Of a stretch of DNA of 64,000 nt, positions 22,897-35,987 are shown in pieces; within the stretch, counting starts at the first letter, position 1; each line of letters starts with the position of its first letter. The translations under genes were made by a program, and so were the position numbers. The stretch covers positions 5,613,001 to 5,677,000 of the forward strand of contig NC_087097.1 of the NCBI RefSeq assembly GCF_963855985.1, in the 5' to 3' direction. The notes beneath the pieces are model-generated. The model ran no database searches and had not been told where the DNA came from. It worked only from the letters and a program-made list of their open reading frames with translations. Source of the DNA: Ostrinia nubilalis. Lineage: Eukaryota > Arthropoda > Insecta > Lepidoptera > Crambidae.

Positions 22897-22979
22897 TCAG
22901 TGCAGTGTGTGACGGTGCGTGGTGAAACAATAATATGGTTGGTGCAACCGCAACCCGATCGGAACGTCAAGCAAAACAG
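22897..22979 (+). CDS. Candidate first exon of a plus-strand gene
   Basis: An arthropod-type initiator TCAGT at 22897 is followed by a short leader and an ATG at 22935. Fifteen codons (MVGATATRSERQAKQ) then run into a CAG/GTAATA donor at 22979/22980. If real, the next exon lies beyond a long intron; I found no matching acceptor exon downstream. The peptide is not recognised. The support is the joint presence of initiator, ATG and donor, and it remains weak. Confidence 0.25.
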
Positions 22980-23033
22980 GTAATAGTTTATTATTTCCTA
23001 AATCATATTTAATTCCCGTTGATGAGTACGAGT

Positions 23034-23192
23034 CCCCGCAGATACAGATCTTTAATTGACCGATAGTTTAAACGGACTGTTAATCAGTAGGAACATGTTA
23101 CGCACATTACACCGATTTAGTGTCCGCTGATTCCTCCCGATTAGAAGTCGAACAAACTATCTGCCAATAATCTACAGTCTGTGGGAACTCTT
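23034..23192 (+). mobile_element. MITE family 2, diverged copy
   Basis: GCAGATACAGATCTTTAATT, then GACCGATAGTTT at left, and AACAAACTATCTGCC with CTACAGTCTGTGGG at right, align with the family-2 arms. Heavily mutated. Confidence 0.5.
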
Positions 23193-24307
23193 ACAGGGAT
23201 ACTATTCTTCAATTTACTTCAAAAAGTTTCAACTGTTCAACATTCGAACTCTAAAACCAACTGCCAGTTATTAATTTAATTCCAATCGTCTCCAACCGAG
23301 TCTCATAACGGCCAACTTCTGAGAGTGCGCGACTTTTGTCGTATCCTTTTATTCCCCTCGCGAGACACAATCAAACTGGATTCTCCTCAGAGGATTTTCC
23401 GGCTATTCTCATTTGCGCTGCAAAACTCGAAGCGCCTCATATATTGACGGAGAGGGTTCCTTCCCGTAATGCAGCAACCGATCGCTTTTATTGGATTTCA
23501 TCATCGTTACAATATATCCCCACGGGACTGTAATTTTCTTTAATGCTGCCACTTTAAAAGAAATGCGGATCATTTTTTTCTTTACTTCATTCAAAAGTCT
23601 ACGCTTTGGATACGAAACAATCTTTAAAGTCGTGTCTCTGCTAGAGATTGAATCGCTCGAAAGGTTAATTATAATTTCAAATTTCGGCAAGCCACTATAA
23701 CTACGTATTTGACCTTTACCGGATGGCCGACCGTTCTGTGTCAAGTTTCACAGAGCTAGTTGTAAAATTTGCATCCTCTTTTGAATTTTTGAGATTGTTT
23801 CGTTCGAAAGAACGCTGTGTTTCCACTAAAATATTGGGGTCATCGTTTATAGATGGGATATCTTATAAATATTCAGGTAAAACTAATTTGAGGGTTCCAA
23901 TGTGTAGCACTTATGATAAACCCTAACTAATGGAAAATAATAACCTCATCTTAATGTCAATAACGTATCGTTATTTTCGAGAGATTAACCTCAATACTAC
24001 ATAGAAGACTAAAAGTTAAAGGTCAAGTCCATTTAAAGAAAACACGGCGACCACTGTTACCAAATATAAATCAAAACAATAAAAGTCAGAATAAAGTTAA
24101 ATATCGTGAACCGTTTCAGCGTTATCACGATTCAAACGAACCGTGTAAGGTGCACTCAGGGCTTAACGCCGCGTTTTACAACCTGGGCACTCATTGTGAC
24201 TCCCTTAGTCGTTAATTTTAAAAGCTCCACTACAAGTTAATAAAAATATTCACGATCTGTCAGTGCATTAAAAATAAATGCTATTCTTTGTTAATGTTTT
24301 ATCTAAA
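23193..24307. other. Intergenic, no gene seen
   Basis: The 23280-23480 part is GC-richer than average and lies just downstream of the candidate first exon. Open frames present are short and overlap each other on both strands with no domain. Confidence 0.3.
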
Positions 24308-24562
24308 TATATAAAAGGAGAAACTGACTGACTGACTGACAGATCAACGCACAGCCTAAACGGCTAAACGTATGCACTTGAAATTTGGAAGGGACGTAGC
24401 TTAGGTACCGTATAGATGCACTAAGAAAGGAATTCCCGAAATTCCCACGGGAACGGGAGTTAGCGGGAAAAAACATTTGTATGAAAAAATCTAAACCGCG
24501 TAAGATAGATGAAGGGGGTAAAACGGTATCTACGCGTACGAAGTCGCGGGCGGCCGCTAGTC
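24308..24562 (+). mobile_element. Helitron-like non-autonomous element
   Basis: Starts near a (GACT)n run with ACAGATCAACGCACAGCC and ends GAAGTCGCGGGCGGCCGCTA, then GTC. The GC hairpin followed by CTAG is the Helitron-like 3' terminus. No coding. Confidence 0.55.
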
Positions 24563-27500
24563 ATTCCATAAAAGAAAAATTGTTTTGTGAGCTCACAAAC
24601 TAGCTGTTCCCAATTTTGCAATTCAGTCAAGCATTAATGGTCGAGTGTAGAGTGTAGTGAGATAAATTTGGCACTTGGACGGGTATGGGTTGTAAGATTT
24701 GCTTCAATTGATATTATGCCCTTTCTGTTCGAAAATCTTAAAACTAATATATTTACTGTGGAGACTTCTTCTTTTTATTCTCAAAGATATGTTAATAATC
24801 AACAATGGTATTTAAGACTTTAATAAAAATGATTAAATTAATATCTTGCACCTACAGCTTACTATTAAAAGTGATAATAATAACCATAAACACAACTCCG
24901 TAAAGACACAACGTAAAAGAAATCAGACAGCGCATAAAATGAGCATAACTTCACTGTAAATAATATCTTCATTAGTATTGGATTTAATCTTGAAATCCCT
25001 CAATTGAAAAAAAAATCCAAGTAATTCCTTTAAATTAACGTGCCCACTCGGCTTCGCTTTCATTGATTGAGTATTTTAAATACCTCCACAAAATCTTTCT
25101 GTAAACACAAATTCTAATAGCATTGCAAGCGCATTTAATTGAAATCGGTAAGCTTTGGATGTTCAAGTGCTTCTTTTGAAGGTAATTGGAATTTCTGCTC
25201 CACTAAAATATCCTTTATAGACGTGTTTAATTGGTACTCGGAATTTATCAGAGCCCGTACAACAGTTACAGCAATTTGGCCAGCCAAATTAGAAACATTA
25301 ATGTGCACATATTTGATGACCGTTCCTAGTGATTCTGTCATAAATCACTCATTGTTAGCTTAACGTGCTCCCACTGGAATCTGCACTTTAGTTCGTTGGG
25401 ATAGGGATTAAATTGTGATGATTGTTGAGAGAACAAAGCGCACAATAGGAACCAAATGGGGTAATCACCTTACGGTACAATGACAAGTGGACGACCGGTG
25501 CTGAGACTGTTTGCCGAGGTCAGAGGTTCGAGGGGCGTCGTAAACTGAAGTAAAGATGAGCAAGTGTTTAATTTATTTACTTGACCTTTTGTGAGCGTCT
25601 GAGTCTCGATGAACGTCATCTGCACTGCAAACTTTAGGGCAGATAATTTAAACCTTTAAGGTAATTTCAACTGGTATTTTAAATGAATTGACTTTTTAAG
25701 GAATAATGTACTGCACCTACATGATAATATGATAATGTCTGTGTTTCTTTACTTCAATAGTTGTGACTGTTCTAGTATCCAAGGTCAGATGTCAAACTTT
25801 ATGACGTCTGATAAAGTTCAATTTGATCGTCGATCAAGCATGGACTCACTTTTTCCAAAAAGTCCTAACAAACTGGCAAAAAATGTGTAAAATTACACAT
25901 AATGGGTTTTGTTCAACTTCACTCTAAATACTAAAACGCAAATACGTTTAATAGCAGAACTTTTGATATGGTTGAGTTAAAACACGGAAAATAATCTCTC
26001 GTACCAACCGTATTAGTTCTCACAACGCAAATAAAATGCGGGAAAAATCCAGCGCTTAGAATAGTAATAAGCAATGTTGTTATGTAAAGTGATGCTATGA
26101 AATTGCAAACGCAGCTGCAGTTCAATTATTCACATTCTCATCCGTTTTCATATTCTTTACATTCAAATGTCACACAATATAGTTTGCATTTTTTCCATTA
26201 ATGTTACGACCTATCGTATGTATAACTTTAAAACTATCATTTGCAAGTATTTTACGACCATACGTTTCTGTTTTAGTATTTGAGAGAGAGATAAATAGAG
26301 ATATAGATATACATCATCAGATATGTCAAATTCACAAGGGTATTCGTTAATTTTATCATTACAATCCAGTCAATCGTACAAAATACCTTTATTTAGACAA
26401 TTGCCAATTGCTTGCGGCAAACCACAAACTCGATTGTTGTGTCGATTGTCCTACTGACTCATCGACATTTTGCTGAATCACGTCTACAATAAAATGCCTA
26501 TATGATTACCTATTTCTTTATTGTGAACTGTCGAATGACCTTTGAGTTGTCCGAGTTTCTAAATATACCGTTATTTCGCATGCAATACTCGTTGATGCAT
26601 TAATAACAACGGAGATTGACTGATCATCATTATTGATGGGCGATTGATGCATTCGCAATTGTGTGGCACTAGAAATATGTTGTATTGGCAAATCTGAAGA
26701 TGTGGGATTGCGAATGTTTGGTGAATACTTGGCAATTTGATTTGATGACTTATTTTTATAAGAAAAGAAGAAGAAAAATAATATCTGAGAACGTACTCTT
26801 AGATAAGACTCATTTCATTTGATTCTCTAATAACGAAACTTAATCATAAATTTTATTATGGTTAATAGTCAGATATGGAGACGGAGAGTCAGTTGTAGTA
26901 ATGTACCTCCAGTACCAGTAGCTACACCGGTTTCATACAGCACACTGGTATCGACAATGTCAAAGTAGCTTAAAAGGAGATGTCAATTAAAAGAATTGAG
27001 TAATTCCAAAGCAGAGGTAGTGAACTTCTTTATAGCAAGATCAAAAGTCAACTTTTACTCTCACGTTTTCGACAGTAAAAACACAAAATAATAGTGTTGC
27101 AAACAATTTATTAAGAGGTCGTCACATTTAATGGTGAAGATCGCATAGCAAGCATTCCGGTGGGGCAACCGGCTGGTTGACCTTTCCCCCCCTCCCCCCA
27201 CTGTCCCGTCGCGAGGTCGCCTCTCTGGTGTGCATCGAACCCTCCAATGCCTCTTACTGAATAGATAATCGGTAGATGTTTGTCGTGTCTTATTGTTTTG
27301 TTTATTTTTAAAACTGTAATCGAGGAGGTCTGAGGATCTCTTTTGATTTGCAAAAGCTGGCTGATTATTGCTTCGCCACAAATATAATAGATGAACATAA
27401 CATGCCTAATGTGGATTATTTTGCAGTGCTCTTGAGTGCGAGGCGTTTTTATATTTTGACCGTAAGTAGGTACAAAATTATGTAGTTACAGTCGCCAGCA

Positions 27501-27647
27501 CATCATACATATTGAGTAGGTACATATTTTTGTTGCAATTTAGCACCTGTTGTAATTGAATAAGGTGCTACAGTAATTATCATCATTTGCCGAAGTTTGG
27601 TGTGATACATCACACGGATGGCACTTGCATGCGTGGGTGCAGATTAA
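24563..27647. other. Long intergenic stretch, no gene seen
   Basis: About 3 kb of AT-rich DNA. Short open frames on both strands at 25135-25363 and 27061-27398 mirror each other and have no recognisable domain. No repeat boundary identified. Confidence 0.35.
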
Positions 27648-27764
27648 GGCTGGGTTGCACCATCTTACTTTGACTGTAACAAATGTCAAAATCTGTCAAA
27701 CTCCATACAAAAATCACCGATTATCGTTATAGTTACGGTCAATGTTTGGTGGTGCAACTCAGCC
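27648..27764. mobile_element. MITE with GGCTGRGTTGCACCA ends, TSD TAA
   Basis: Left GGCTGGGTTGCACCA and right TGGTGCAACTCAGCC are inverted repeats with TAA on both sides (27645-27647 and 27765-27767). The 117-bp element is non-coding. The 3-bp target suggests PIF/Harbinger type. Confidence 0.7.
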
Positions 27765-27767
27765 TAA

Positions 27768-29925
27768 GCGTTTCGCAGAATGTAGGACGCATGTCCCATA
27801 AAGATACAATATTACGCAGAGATTCTTACTTATATAACAATTTTTATTTTAGTGCTTTTATCCTAAAAAATATAATCTGATATAGACCTTTACCAAGACC
27901 ATCTTAGTTTATAATAGAGTCGGTAAATCCTTATGGCGATATTCATTGTAATACTGTAATGTTATACGCTTCATAGCTCAAATCCGCACTTAGAAATATC
28001 ACCTAGAATGTCCTCAATATTTATTTTTACTATTCCACAGCTCGTCGTACAAAGGGGACGGAAATGGGGAAATCCTATCATCGGATTGATTCATTGCAAG
28101 TCGGCCATCTAATAGATTGGCCGATGTGCTCATAGTGTCGGGATCTATTAAATTATACGTATTATACGGGATAGAAGTAGACGATGCTCGGATATTTCTT
28201 AGACGACCGGGGATGTATCAAATTGCTGTCGATTGATTCGAATTGGATTCGAGAGATTCGTTATTGGGAAATCAAGCTCTATGATATAGTGTTATAGTTA
28301 CATACAGGGTGGCCAGGCAATTGTCATTCTAAGCTAAAATTTAGATTCCTTATTAAGGTGTATCCAAATCATCCCCATGTACGTTTAGGAGATAGACTTA
28401 ATTTATATTGACTTAATTAGCTTTGAACGTCAGGCGGAACCCTTGCCACCCAGTATAAAACGAGCAATCACGAAGCTTAAACCTTAAACTTGTATTGATT
28501 TATTTAGGCTTGAACATGTCCCTTAGAGACTCATACTCGACCATAATTTCTTACTAAATACGTACTTATGGTATGGTATATGTCCAAAATATTATGGGTA
28601 ATTGCATTAAGATTGATAATACCGATACATTGACAATCTATAAATGTATTTGAGGCAAGTGCTAGACAGTGTTGCCTTCTGTTCAATAATGCACCGGCCG
28701 GGATAGCATTCGGTATTTCTGGCTCGATTCGAATGCGGATGGAATCGACTCCAGAATTGGACTGCAGCGATCCACCCAAATTAGGATGGCGTTAATTATT
28801 TTAATCACTGAAGTGCCACTTGGCCATTATTCTCCACTAAGTAGTCAAATAGGCTGTTAGTATTTTTTTTCTAACCACGGTTAAGGGATTTTGAAAAAAA
28901 AAACACTTTTATAACGGTAAACAGATAAAAGTCTTTTTATTCCAAAATCCCGTGACAGAGATAATTTATAGTAAAATGTAATTTATTAGTTTAAAATATT
29001 ACACGGTTAAGGGATTGACCAATTGTGACAATTGTAAATTGTTGTCAATTTTAATATTTGGCAACACCGACTATTAAGTAATTGCTATTTCAATAAACAA
29101 TTTGTAGGGTACAAAGTTTGGAGATTGTAATTATTGTTTACGATGTGGCAACATTACGGTGAATAAATTGTGTAAAATTTTCAACTTTGATCATAAAACA
29201 TAAATTTTGATGACAAGTTTTATTGCAAACTTGCCCTTAACGTTAAATAAATATGAATTTGGCGTGTACCAAGTTTGATACCAAGTAATTGGCATGCTTT
29301 TCCAGTTCAATTTATTTCAATATTGAAAACGATTCCTGTAGTGGCATCGGATTGTAAAGCTTTTAGCGTTTTGTCAATCCATTAGTAAAAAAGTGGTAAA
29401 AATATTTTGAAATAGAAGAGTCAGTTTCAATTCAATAAAGTCTTTCAATTCAATCAACTTTTAGAAGAGGTCGTTTGAACAAAAAATTAAATTCCATAAA
29501 ATGACAAAAATTATAACAATCATAAGATATGACCACAATGACATTGTGTTGTTAAGCCTTTGACTGCCGAGACAGAAGACTTAATAGACATTTAATTTTT
29601 ATTGTACGAGGCACACTGGTGAGCCGCGTGGCGTCCAACGTTAGAGAATATACAATAAAAATGGACACTTAGTTAGTCATTATCCAAGTTTCAACAATTA
29701 TTGTGACTCTAGACATTTCTTCATCACTGCAGTGAGTACTAACATTTTCTCCTTAATACCTGATACCGTTCAGGGTTTAAGTGGAGGTTTCCTAGGCAGA
29801 TAACTTAGGCTGATAGAAGGTGCGCATGCTCATCTATTTTTCTTCTCCCAACCTCATTGAAAGTGACGTCAAGTCAAAAACTGCAGTATTTTATGTACCT
29901 ATTTGTGAGAGGTATTATTTCGTGA
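27768..29925. other. Long intergenic stretch, no gene seen
   Basis: The 28040-28270 part is GC-richer and rich in ATCGGATT/GATTCG words, possibly conserved noncoding DNA. Otherwise AT-rich with no gene or repeat boundary. Confidence 0.35.
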
Positions 29926-30022
29926 TACCAAAGTAGTCAAAAAGTTGACAATAAAACCTTATTTCAATTGCAACAACGTGTTTGCGTGCTTTTTGGCTAC
30001 TTTGGGTGTCACGAACTATTTG
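29926..30022. mobile_element. MITE family 3 (TAGTTCGTGACACCCAAAGT ends)
   Basis: TTCGTGATACCAAAGTAGTC at left and GGCTACTTTGGGTGTCACGA at right are inverted. The same family lies at 44351-44459 in intron 1 of the cuticle gene. Confidence 0.6.
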
Positions 30023-30930
30023 ACGCTGACTGTACAACCAAACCTTACTACATTTACGCTCAAGTGCGTGGGCAATCAAAAATCTACATATTACTTTAAA
30101 AATATGTTTGTTAAGATTTTAATTTTACTTTATGACAGTGACAAGGTGCGGGTGGAGTTATCCTTGACGTCAAACGTGGACACGTAAATTTCAAATATGC
30201 CATGAATTTTTAAACTAAACCTGTCGCACTCAGACCCATGGGGGCGTTATCTAGTTGCCACGCGCTGCCAGTTTCATTTACGTTTCAAAAAATATTGTAA
30301 ACTTTTCATTTGTTTATACCTCATAAGCCCGCAGGACCGCTAAAGTCTAGTAGCATTTTGCGAGGCACATAAGTAGCTAGTAGAACGGTGGTTAGCATGT
30401 TAGCAAGTTATGCATTAGCAAGTCTTCTTTCTACTCAGTGGACAGCTGAAACCTGGTGAAGACTCAAAGAACCGCCTGGGTAGCGGTGAACCGGTCTTTT
30501 TTTCTCAGGGGAGGTCTTTGTCCATACCACTGTTAACATACTTTTTGTGTTTGACATAATATTTGTAGATTAAATATTATACCTCTTGCCACGATTAATT
30601 AAAACCTGATATTTTTTTCAATAATAAATCTACCATTTAAATGACAGACTTAGACAATAATGCGGTGTCTACTCTGCTAACTACTCTGTACACCAGAGAC
30701 AGCTTTAATCTCGTAAACCACGGGCTCTATGGCTAGACGGCCGGATGGTCCGCTCATATTTCATTACACACTCAGACTAATGGCTAATCTACGCAGGTAA
30801 ACTATAAAACCGTCACTTTACGATCAACGCAGATGCACCGTTAGCCATATAGAGTAATATCTATAACTATAATGCGCTAGCGCACTTGTAGTTTATAGTG
30901 GTGCAAATTTTGGTACATTTTATGGCAGAT
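30023..30930. other. Intergenic, no gene seen
   Basis: A phrase GGGGAGGTCTTTGTCC at about 30507 resembles the RTE tail but does not continue as one. No gene. Confidence 0.3.
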
Positions 30931-30940
30931 ATCAAATTAA

Positions 30941-31087
30941 TCCACCCACAAGGTGGACCGACGACATCATAAAGGTAGCAGGGAAGCGCTGGACGCCAAG
31001 CCGCTACCAATCGATCAACATGGAAAGCATTGGGGGAGGCCTATGTTCAGTAGTGGACGTCCTATGGTTGAAATGATGATGGTGATG
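30941..31087 (+). mobile_element. RTE-type LINE 3' end, with target-site duplication
   Basis: GGTGGACCGACGACATCATA, then WKALGEAYVQ-type coding and TGAAATGATGATGGTGATG. Flanked by a perfect 10-bp duplication ATCAAATTAA at 30931-30940 and 31088-31097. A second, 3'-less piece of the same family follows at 31104-31165. Confidence 0.75.
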
Positions 31088-31103
31088 ATCAAATTAAACC
31101 TAA

Positions 31104-31165
31104 CGATCGACGACCTCATAAAGGTAGCAGGAAGGCGTTAAATGCAGGCCACTAACTGGTCAACA
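31104..31165 (+). mobile_element. RTE-type LINE internal fragment
   Basis: GATCGACGACCTCATAAAGG, then TAGCAGGAAGGCG and GCAGGCCACTAACTGGTC. Same coding segment as the neighbour but lacking the tail, so it is either an older copy or a rearranged part of it. Confidence 0.5.
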
Positions 31166-34100
31166 TCATCTTTCAAAGTCCACTTTACTATTTTTAGAAC
31201 CAATAAAAGTACAAGGTAAGGGGCATACAATGATAAAATTTGATTTAGAGACTGATCTAGCAGAATTGCGAACAATGAATCTGAATGATACTCGTACAAC
31301 TCTTGTGAGAGACAAATATTGACGTCATAGCAGTAAATTGTTTAGGTCTGCACCATATGACATACTAATGCAACCTAAAAATAATAGGGTTGTCCGCTTG
31401 TACATCGATAAAAATTATCAAATTATAGTATACAACAAACACACAAAATATTTGAACAAGTTATTGCGAAATTTAAAAATTCCTAACACTAACCGGTTAC
31501 GGTAAGTATAAAGTAAACTTTTTGCTGAACGTGACTGGCAAACCTAACAATGTTCTTAGGAACGTACAAACTAAATAGTTTGTAAAAGTTATACTTATGT
31601 ACCTACGTACTTTTGTTTAGTAACTTTTATAAAACCCATCCATTCACCATGACCCACCCAGCTTTCATGTTGTTAAAATAGGCACAAAGTTATGTAACAT
31701 TTATTTACTTTCCACATTATGATTTCCACATTATGACATGTATAATTTTACCTTTTGTAGCATAAGATTAGCCTAGAGTTTAAACTGTCAAATAAGTTAT
31801 ACAATAAATATTTTTTTTTTTTTTTTTTTTTTATTCTACTTTGGTAACTAAATTCAAAACTTAATTTAATTAGTCCAAAAAATTGGCAAATTAATTAACA
31901 AAGTGATTTTTAGGAGAGAAGTGGGTCTAATTCAACCTACGAACTCATCATCATCTAATGCCGAACCCTTAAAATCAACACAAAATCGCTAACTAAACAT
32001 CACATCAACAAAATCATTTGACAAAGCCAACCCTAGCCTGCATTCAATTTGCGGGCCCACTGCGTTGAGTCTTTGAACGATGAAACGATTTGATTACTTG
32101 TATTGTGTACCGACACGGTTTTAAAAATGATGAATAAGTTTTGCATCTGATTCAATATTGCTGTGGCATCATTTGTCACAGTTTTTTGTTTGGTTTTTGT
32201 TTACCTTTTCAAGCTTTTGGATATAGGTTAAGTTTTTTGGACAGTTGTTTTTTAGTATCACGTGGAATATCTTTCTGTATGAAGGGTATAAAACGCCTTT
32301 TTTCTCCTGATTCTCTCTGAAAATGTATCAAATATTGGGCACTGTTTATGTACAGGTCAACATCACACCTGTATTTTTTATTGCAAAATTGTACGTATTA
32401 AAATGGTTAAAATACTAACTTATGTAGTATGTCGCCAAGGGCTTTAGCTTCATGTACCATCGCCTGTATCTGCAATACGAAGTTACGTTTAAATAAGACA
32501 ATGTCCTTTTCACAAACATGGAATTTTTGACAAAAAATGAAAATTCCGGAAATTCTTTAAATTGATAATTGTCTCACTAAGGTAGAGTAAGTGTATGAGA
32601 TTCTAATTCGAATAGCTGAGTACTATAGCTTATGACCATGCTATTAAATTGATATAGCAGGTATCAAGCACATATCACTTGCCGCACGTGCGCTATTATG
32701 CAGACATGAATGCATAGACAATGGTGTCCGGTATACGGACATGTAAATACCCTGTCGGGTTGAGACGCTTGGCATCGACAGGGGGAGTTCTGTGAGACCA
32801 TAAAATATAAAGGACTTATTCCCAAATGTCCACGGCTCTATTGTTTTAAAAAAGTAAGTTCATATTTTGATTACCAAGGGAACCACGACATAAAAATAAA
32901 ATAGATTTTGTATTCTAAAATTTCATGGGCCCAGTGGGAAAAGACGAACAATTAAATAGAGTCGTGATTTGAAAACCTTTGGGTATAACCCAAATAAACA
33001 TTACTTGAGTTTGATGAAAAAGATGGTATCTAGTTGAAGGCATGGACTACAAATTGACGAATTTTTTAAAAAGGGGTCAGAAAATTAACGATTTACCGTG
33101 CTATCAGGATTTTCTGGATTATTATCAAACAGTAACACATAAATACACATTGTAAAATATGCTCAAACAAAATCACGAACAGAAGCACACTGAACTTTAT
33201 CCGTTGATTTATTATTTGTGTTAACGTTGTTTATTTTTTCATTGTTTGACATTTAAAATACTTTATTTTTCATTTTCAATTCAAGAGGTTAAATCCTGAC
33301 GTTGTTGTGAAGTTATCCTAAAATTGAACTGTTCTTTGTTTTTATGCAGAAAAAGGCAGATATTTGTCCGCAATCGCGAATTATTTAGTGTTTTCTCATA
33401 TTTTATCTAGTCTGTAGAATCAATAATATTTTAGTTTGGACCACCCTGTATATTCTGTTAGGCTTAGACACAGGGTAAGGAGTTTAGCATTGATTCCGTG
33501 TGATTGATGCCTGAAACGGAACGGTAATCCGATACGATATCACGTTCGTGTCCATTCGGTCTGATCCAAATTGCAGATAATCCGATAGATTGTGTTATAA
33601 TTCGGTTCGAATAGGGCTGCTGCAATTCCCATTGAAATACTTTATTATTACCAAATTTATGTGGGGGCTAAATAGTATGCCGCGAATCCACACAAAATAG
33701 CGGGTTGAGTAAAAGGTTGTTTAATTTATTTAAAATTGCGAGAAAATGGGCTAGTGAGGAATACAGCGGCCACTTCGCGTCCTGAACACTACCGAATCAA
33801 AAATTACAGACGATAGGGACACTTACTTGCAGCACATCAAGTCTTCTCACCGTGATCCACCACGTGAAGATGAAAAGTCTGCTTACTGGCGGGCCCGCCT
33901 TCTTCTCACTATCCAATAACCTGCTCGATCTTAGGGAATCCGATCACAGCCAGAAATCACCACAATTTTGCGTATTTTACACTATATTTGCTTTTTAGTG
34001 ATTAGTGGATTGGACTCTCTAAAAAATACTATTTTTATGATGAATTTAAAAAGCTTTAATAGCCAAGTATGTTTTCAACTCACATTTACTAACTCCAAAT

Positions 34101-34260
34101 GAAAACTTCTTGAGTAAGCTAAGAAAACAAGCTTCCTATGACACAATGTTTTGGATTAAAAAAAAAGTAATGATTGTTTAAAAATTCTTATGTGTAGGTA
34201 GAGTAACAAAATCAAAATATGAGATAGCATTATCAAAACTACAAATTAGTAAAACGTAAA
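31166..34260. other. Long intergenic stretch with two small hairpins
   Basis: About 3 kb without a gene. It contains a 22-T run at 31811-31832, adjacent hairpins at 32725-32741 (TGTCCG/CGGACA) and 32750-32783 (CCCTGTCG/CGACAGGG, 18-base loop), and two TAATCCGATA words at 33525-33534 and 33578-33587. Confidence 0.4.
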
Positions 34261-34370
34261 GCAAGTAGGCTTTTAAAAAGCACTTTTACATGTTCATGTT
34301 TCGGGACAATAAATGGGCCAGTGCTGAGAAGAAGCAACGCAACAGCGCAAGCAACTCAGTCACTATTGAT
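34261..34370 (-). mobile_element. CR1/Jockey-type LINE 3' UTR fragment
   Basis: AGTAGGCTTTTAAAAAGCAC, then GGGACAATAAATGGGCCAGT and GCTGAGAAGAAGC. Matches 14100-14235 but with an internal deletion. Confidence 0.7.
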
Positions 34371-34801
34371 AAAATACAATAGAAGCAGATTTGAAATATT
34401 TTATTAATACCCTGATTGATGAGGCAACCCTAAACAAACCCATCACAGATGCAAGGGTAAATGAGATTATTGCATCTAAAGTGCGTTATAGCTATTCAGC
34501 ACAAGTAGACTGGAACTAATTCGTTAAATATTCAACAGGTCGTAATCACCCGTCGATTGTTAACGAAATGAAAGGACATCATTTTGTACAAATAATACCT
34601 ATTAAGTTTGTTATGTGTTAGTCTATTTATAGCTACTTAAGATAGTTATTCCACATAGAAAATACTGCCAAATAAAGATGTAGATTGTAGAGACGTCGAA
34701 AAAAATGTTGTTGTCGGAATTATTTTCCGAAAAGACAACTTGACTTTGACTTAAGGAATGAACTTTCTATGACAATGTTAATTGATTTCTAATCTATCTT
34801 C

Positions 34802-35009
34802 TATCTATCTATATAAATAAAAATGAATTATTGATGTTCGTTAGTCTGATTAAAACTCGAGAACGGCTGGGCCGATTGAACTGATTTTGGTTTTAAAATG
34901 TTTTTCGTAGTCCAGGGTAGGTCTAAACGGTGAGCAAATACCCGCGCGATATTATTTTTCTGTGACAGACAAAATTCCACGCGGGCGAAGCCGCGGACGG
35001 AAAGCTAGT
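34802..35009 (+). mobile_element. Helitron-like non-autonomous element
   Basis: Starts near TATATAAATAAAAATGAATT, carries CTCGAGAACGGCTGGGCCGA and ends with GCGGGCGAAGCCGCGGACGG then AAAGCTAGT. The GC hairpin plus CTAG terminus matches 12203 and 46302. Its last 60 bp (from TCTGTGACAGACAAAATTCC) also match 12203-12260 inverted. Confidence 0.6.
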
Positions 35010-35338
35010 TTCAAATATAATTTTACACAGAAAGTTATCAATTTGGATAAATTATGTGTAAAAAGAATACAATCTTCTTTTTATTTGTAAAACAAAATAA
35101 AAATACTGTCTTGTTCAACAAACCGTGTGGAGTTAAAATGCCAATAGATATTAGCCAACTTTCAAGATTTGCTGTTCTGAATCTTTTGCTTTATTATTCT
35201 TGGCCCCGTAATAAAGTCTGATTCAGCAAACATTCAGGGGAATTAAGTGAACCGAAAATCTTATTTTATATAGATCACAGGCTTGCTCACTTGCTCTTGA
35301 TAACAATCTTACCTGGGGGTGCACGAAAGTGGTAATTT

Positions 35339-35491
35339 ATGAAATGAAATAAAATAGTTTATTCAGTACATAGACCCTTTGCAGGGCACTTAGTATACAC
35401 GTCCCAAATATGTATAGCTTGCCCTACCACCACTTCGGGATAATATATGGGCTGGTGCTGAGAAGAAGTGGCGGAAGAAACTCAGTCACCT
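35339..35491 (-). mobile_element. CR1/Jockey-type LINE 3' UTR fragment
   Basis: AAAATAGTTTATTCAGTACA, then CACGTCCCAAATATG and GGCTGGTGCTGAGAAGAAGT with ACTCAGTCACC. A diverged relative of the 14080-14789 element. Confidence 0.65.
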
Positions 35492-35987
35492 TTTGTGGAA
35501 CGTGTTAGTGTAGAAAATGCTTAACTCGTTATTTAAAGCCCTTAAGATTGTATGTGTTGGCAGGCAGGGACTTCCAAAACCTTTAATTGAAAAAGTATAT
35601 CTTGAACTATGAACATTATACCTCAAAAATGGTGCATTTTTAATGACATGGCTGTTCTCATTCACCTACCCAACGTTTATCGGTTCACGCCCACCAGTCA
35701 CAACAACGGCACAGCCGTTTGAGTTACAATAGCGTATGTGTCGATTCCCAGTAAAAAGTTTAACAACATAGTAATTTGGCGATAAATTAGCGGATGTACA
35801 GACAACGGCATGTCAAGCTTGACACAGTGGCGTCTATCTCGTTGCAATACAGGCTATTTTTCAAGAAAAAATTATGCTGATGTGTTGTCGACTGGGCACG
35901 ATAACAGATCCAATGGACTGACTGTCATAGCGTGCGTGTTACAAACGAGTGTTGTGAATAAAACGAAATTGATGTTGAAAGTGAAAA

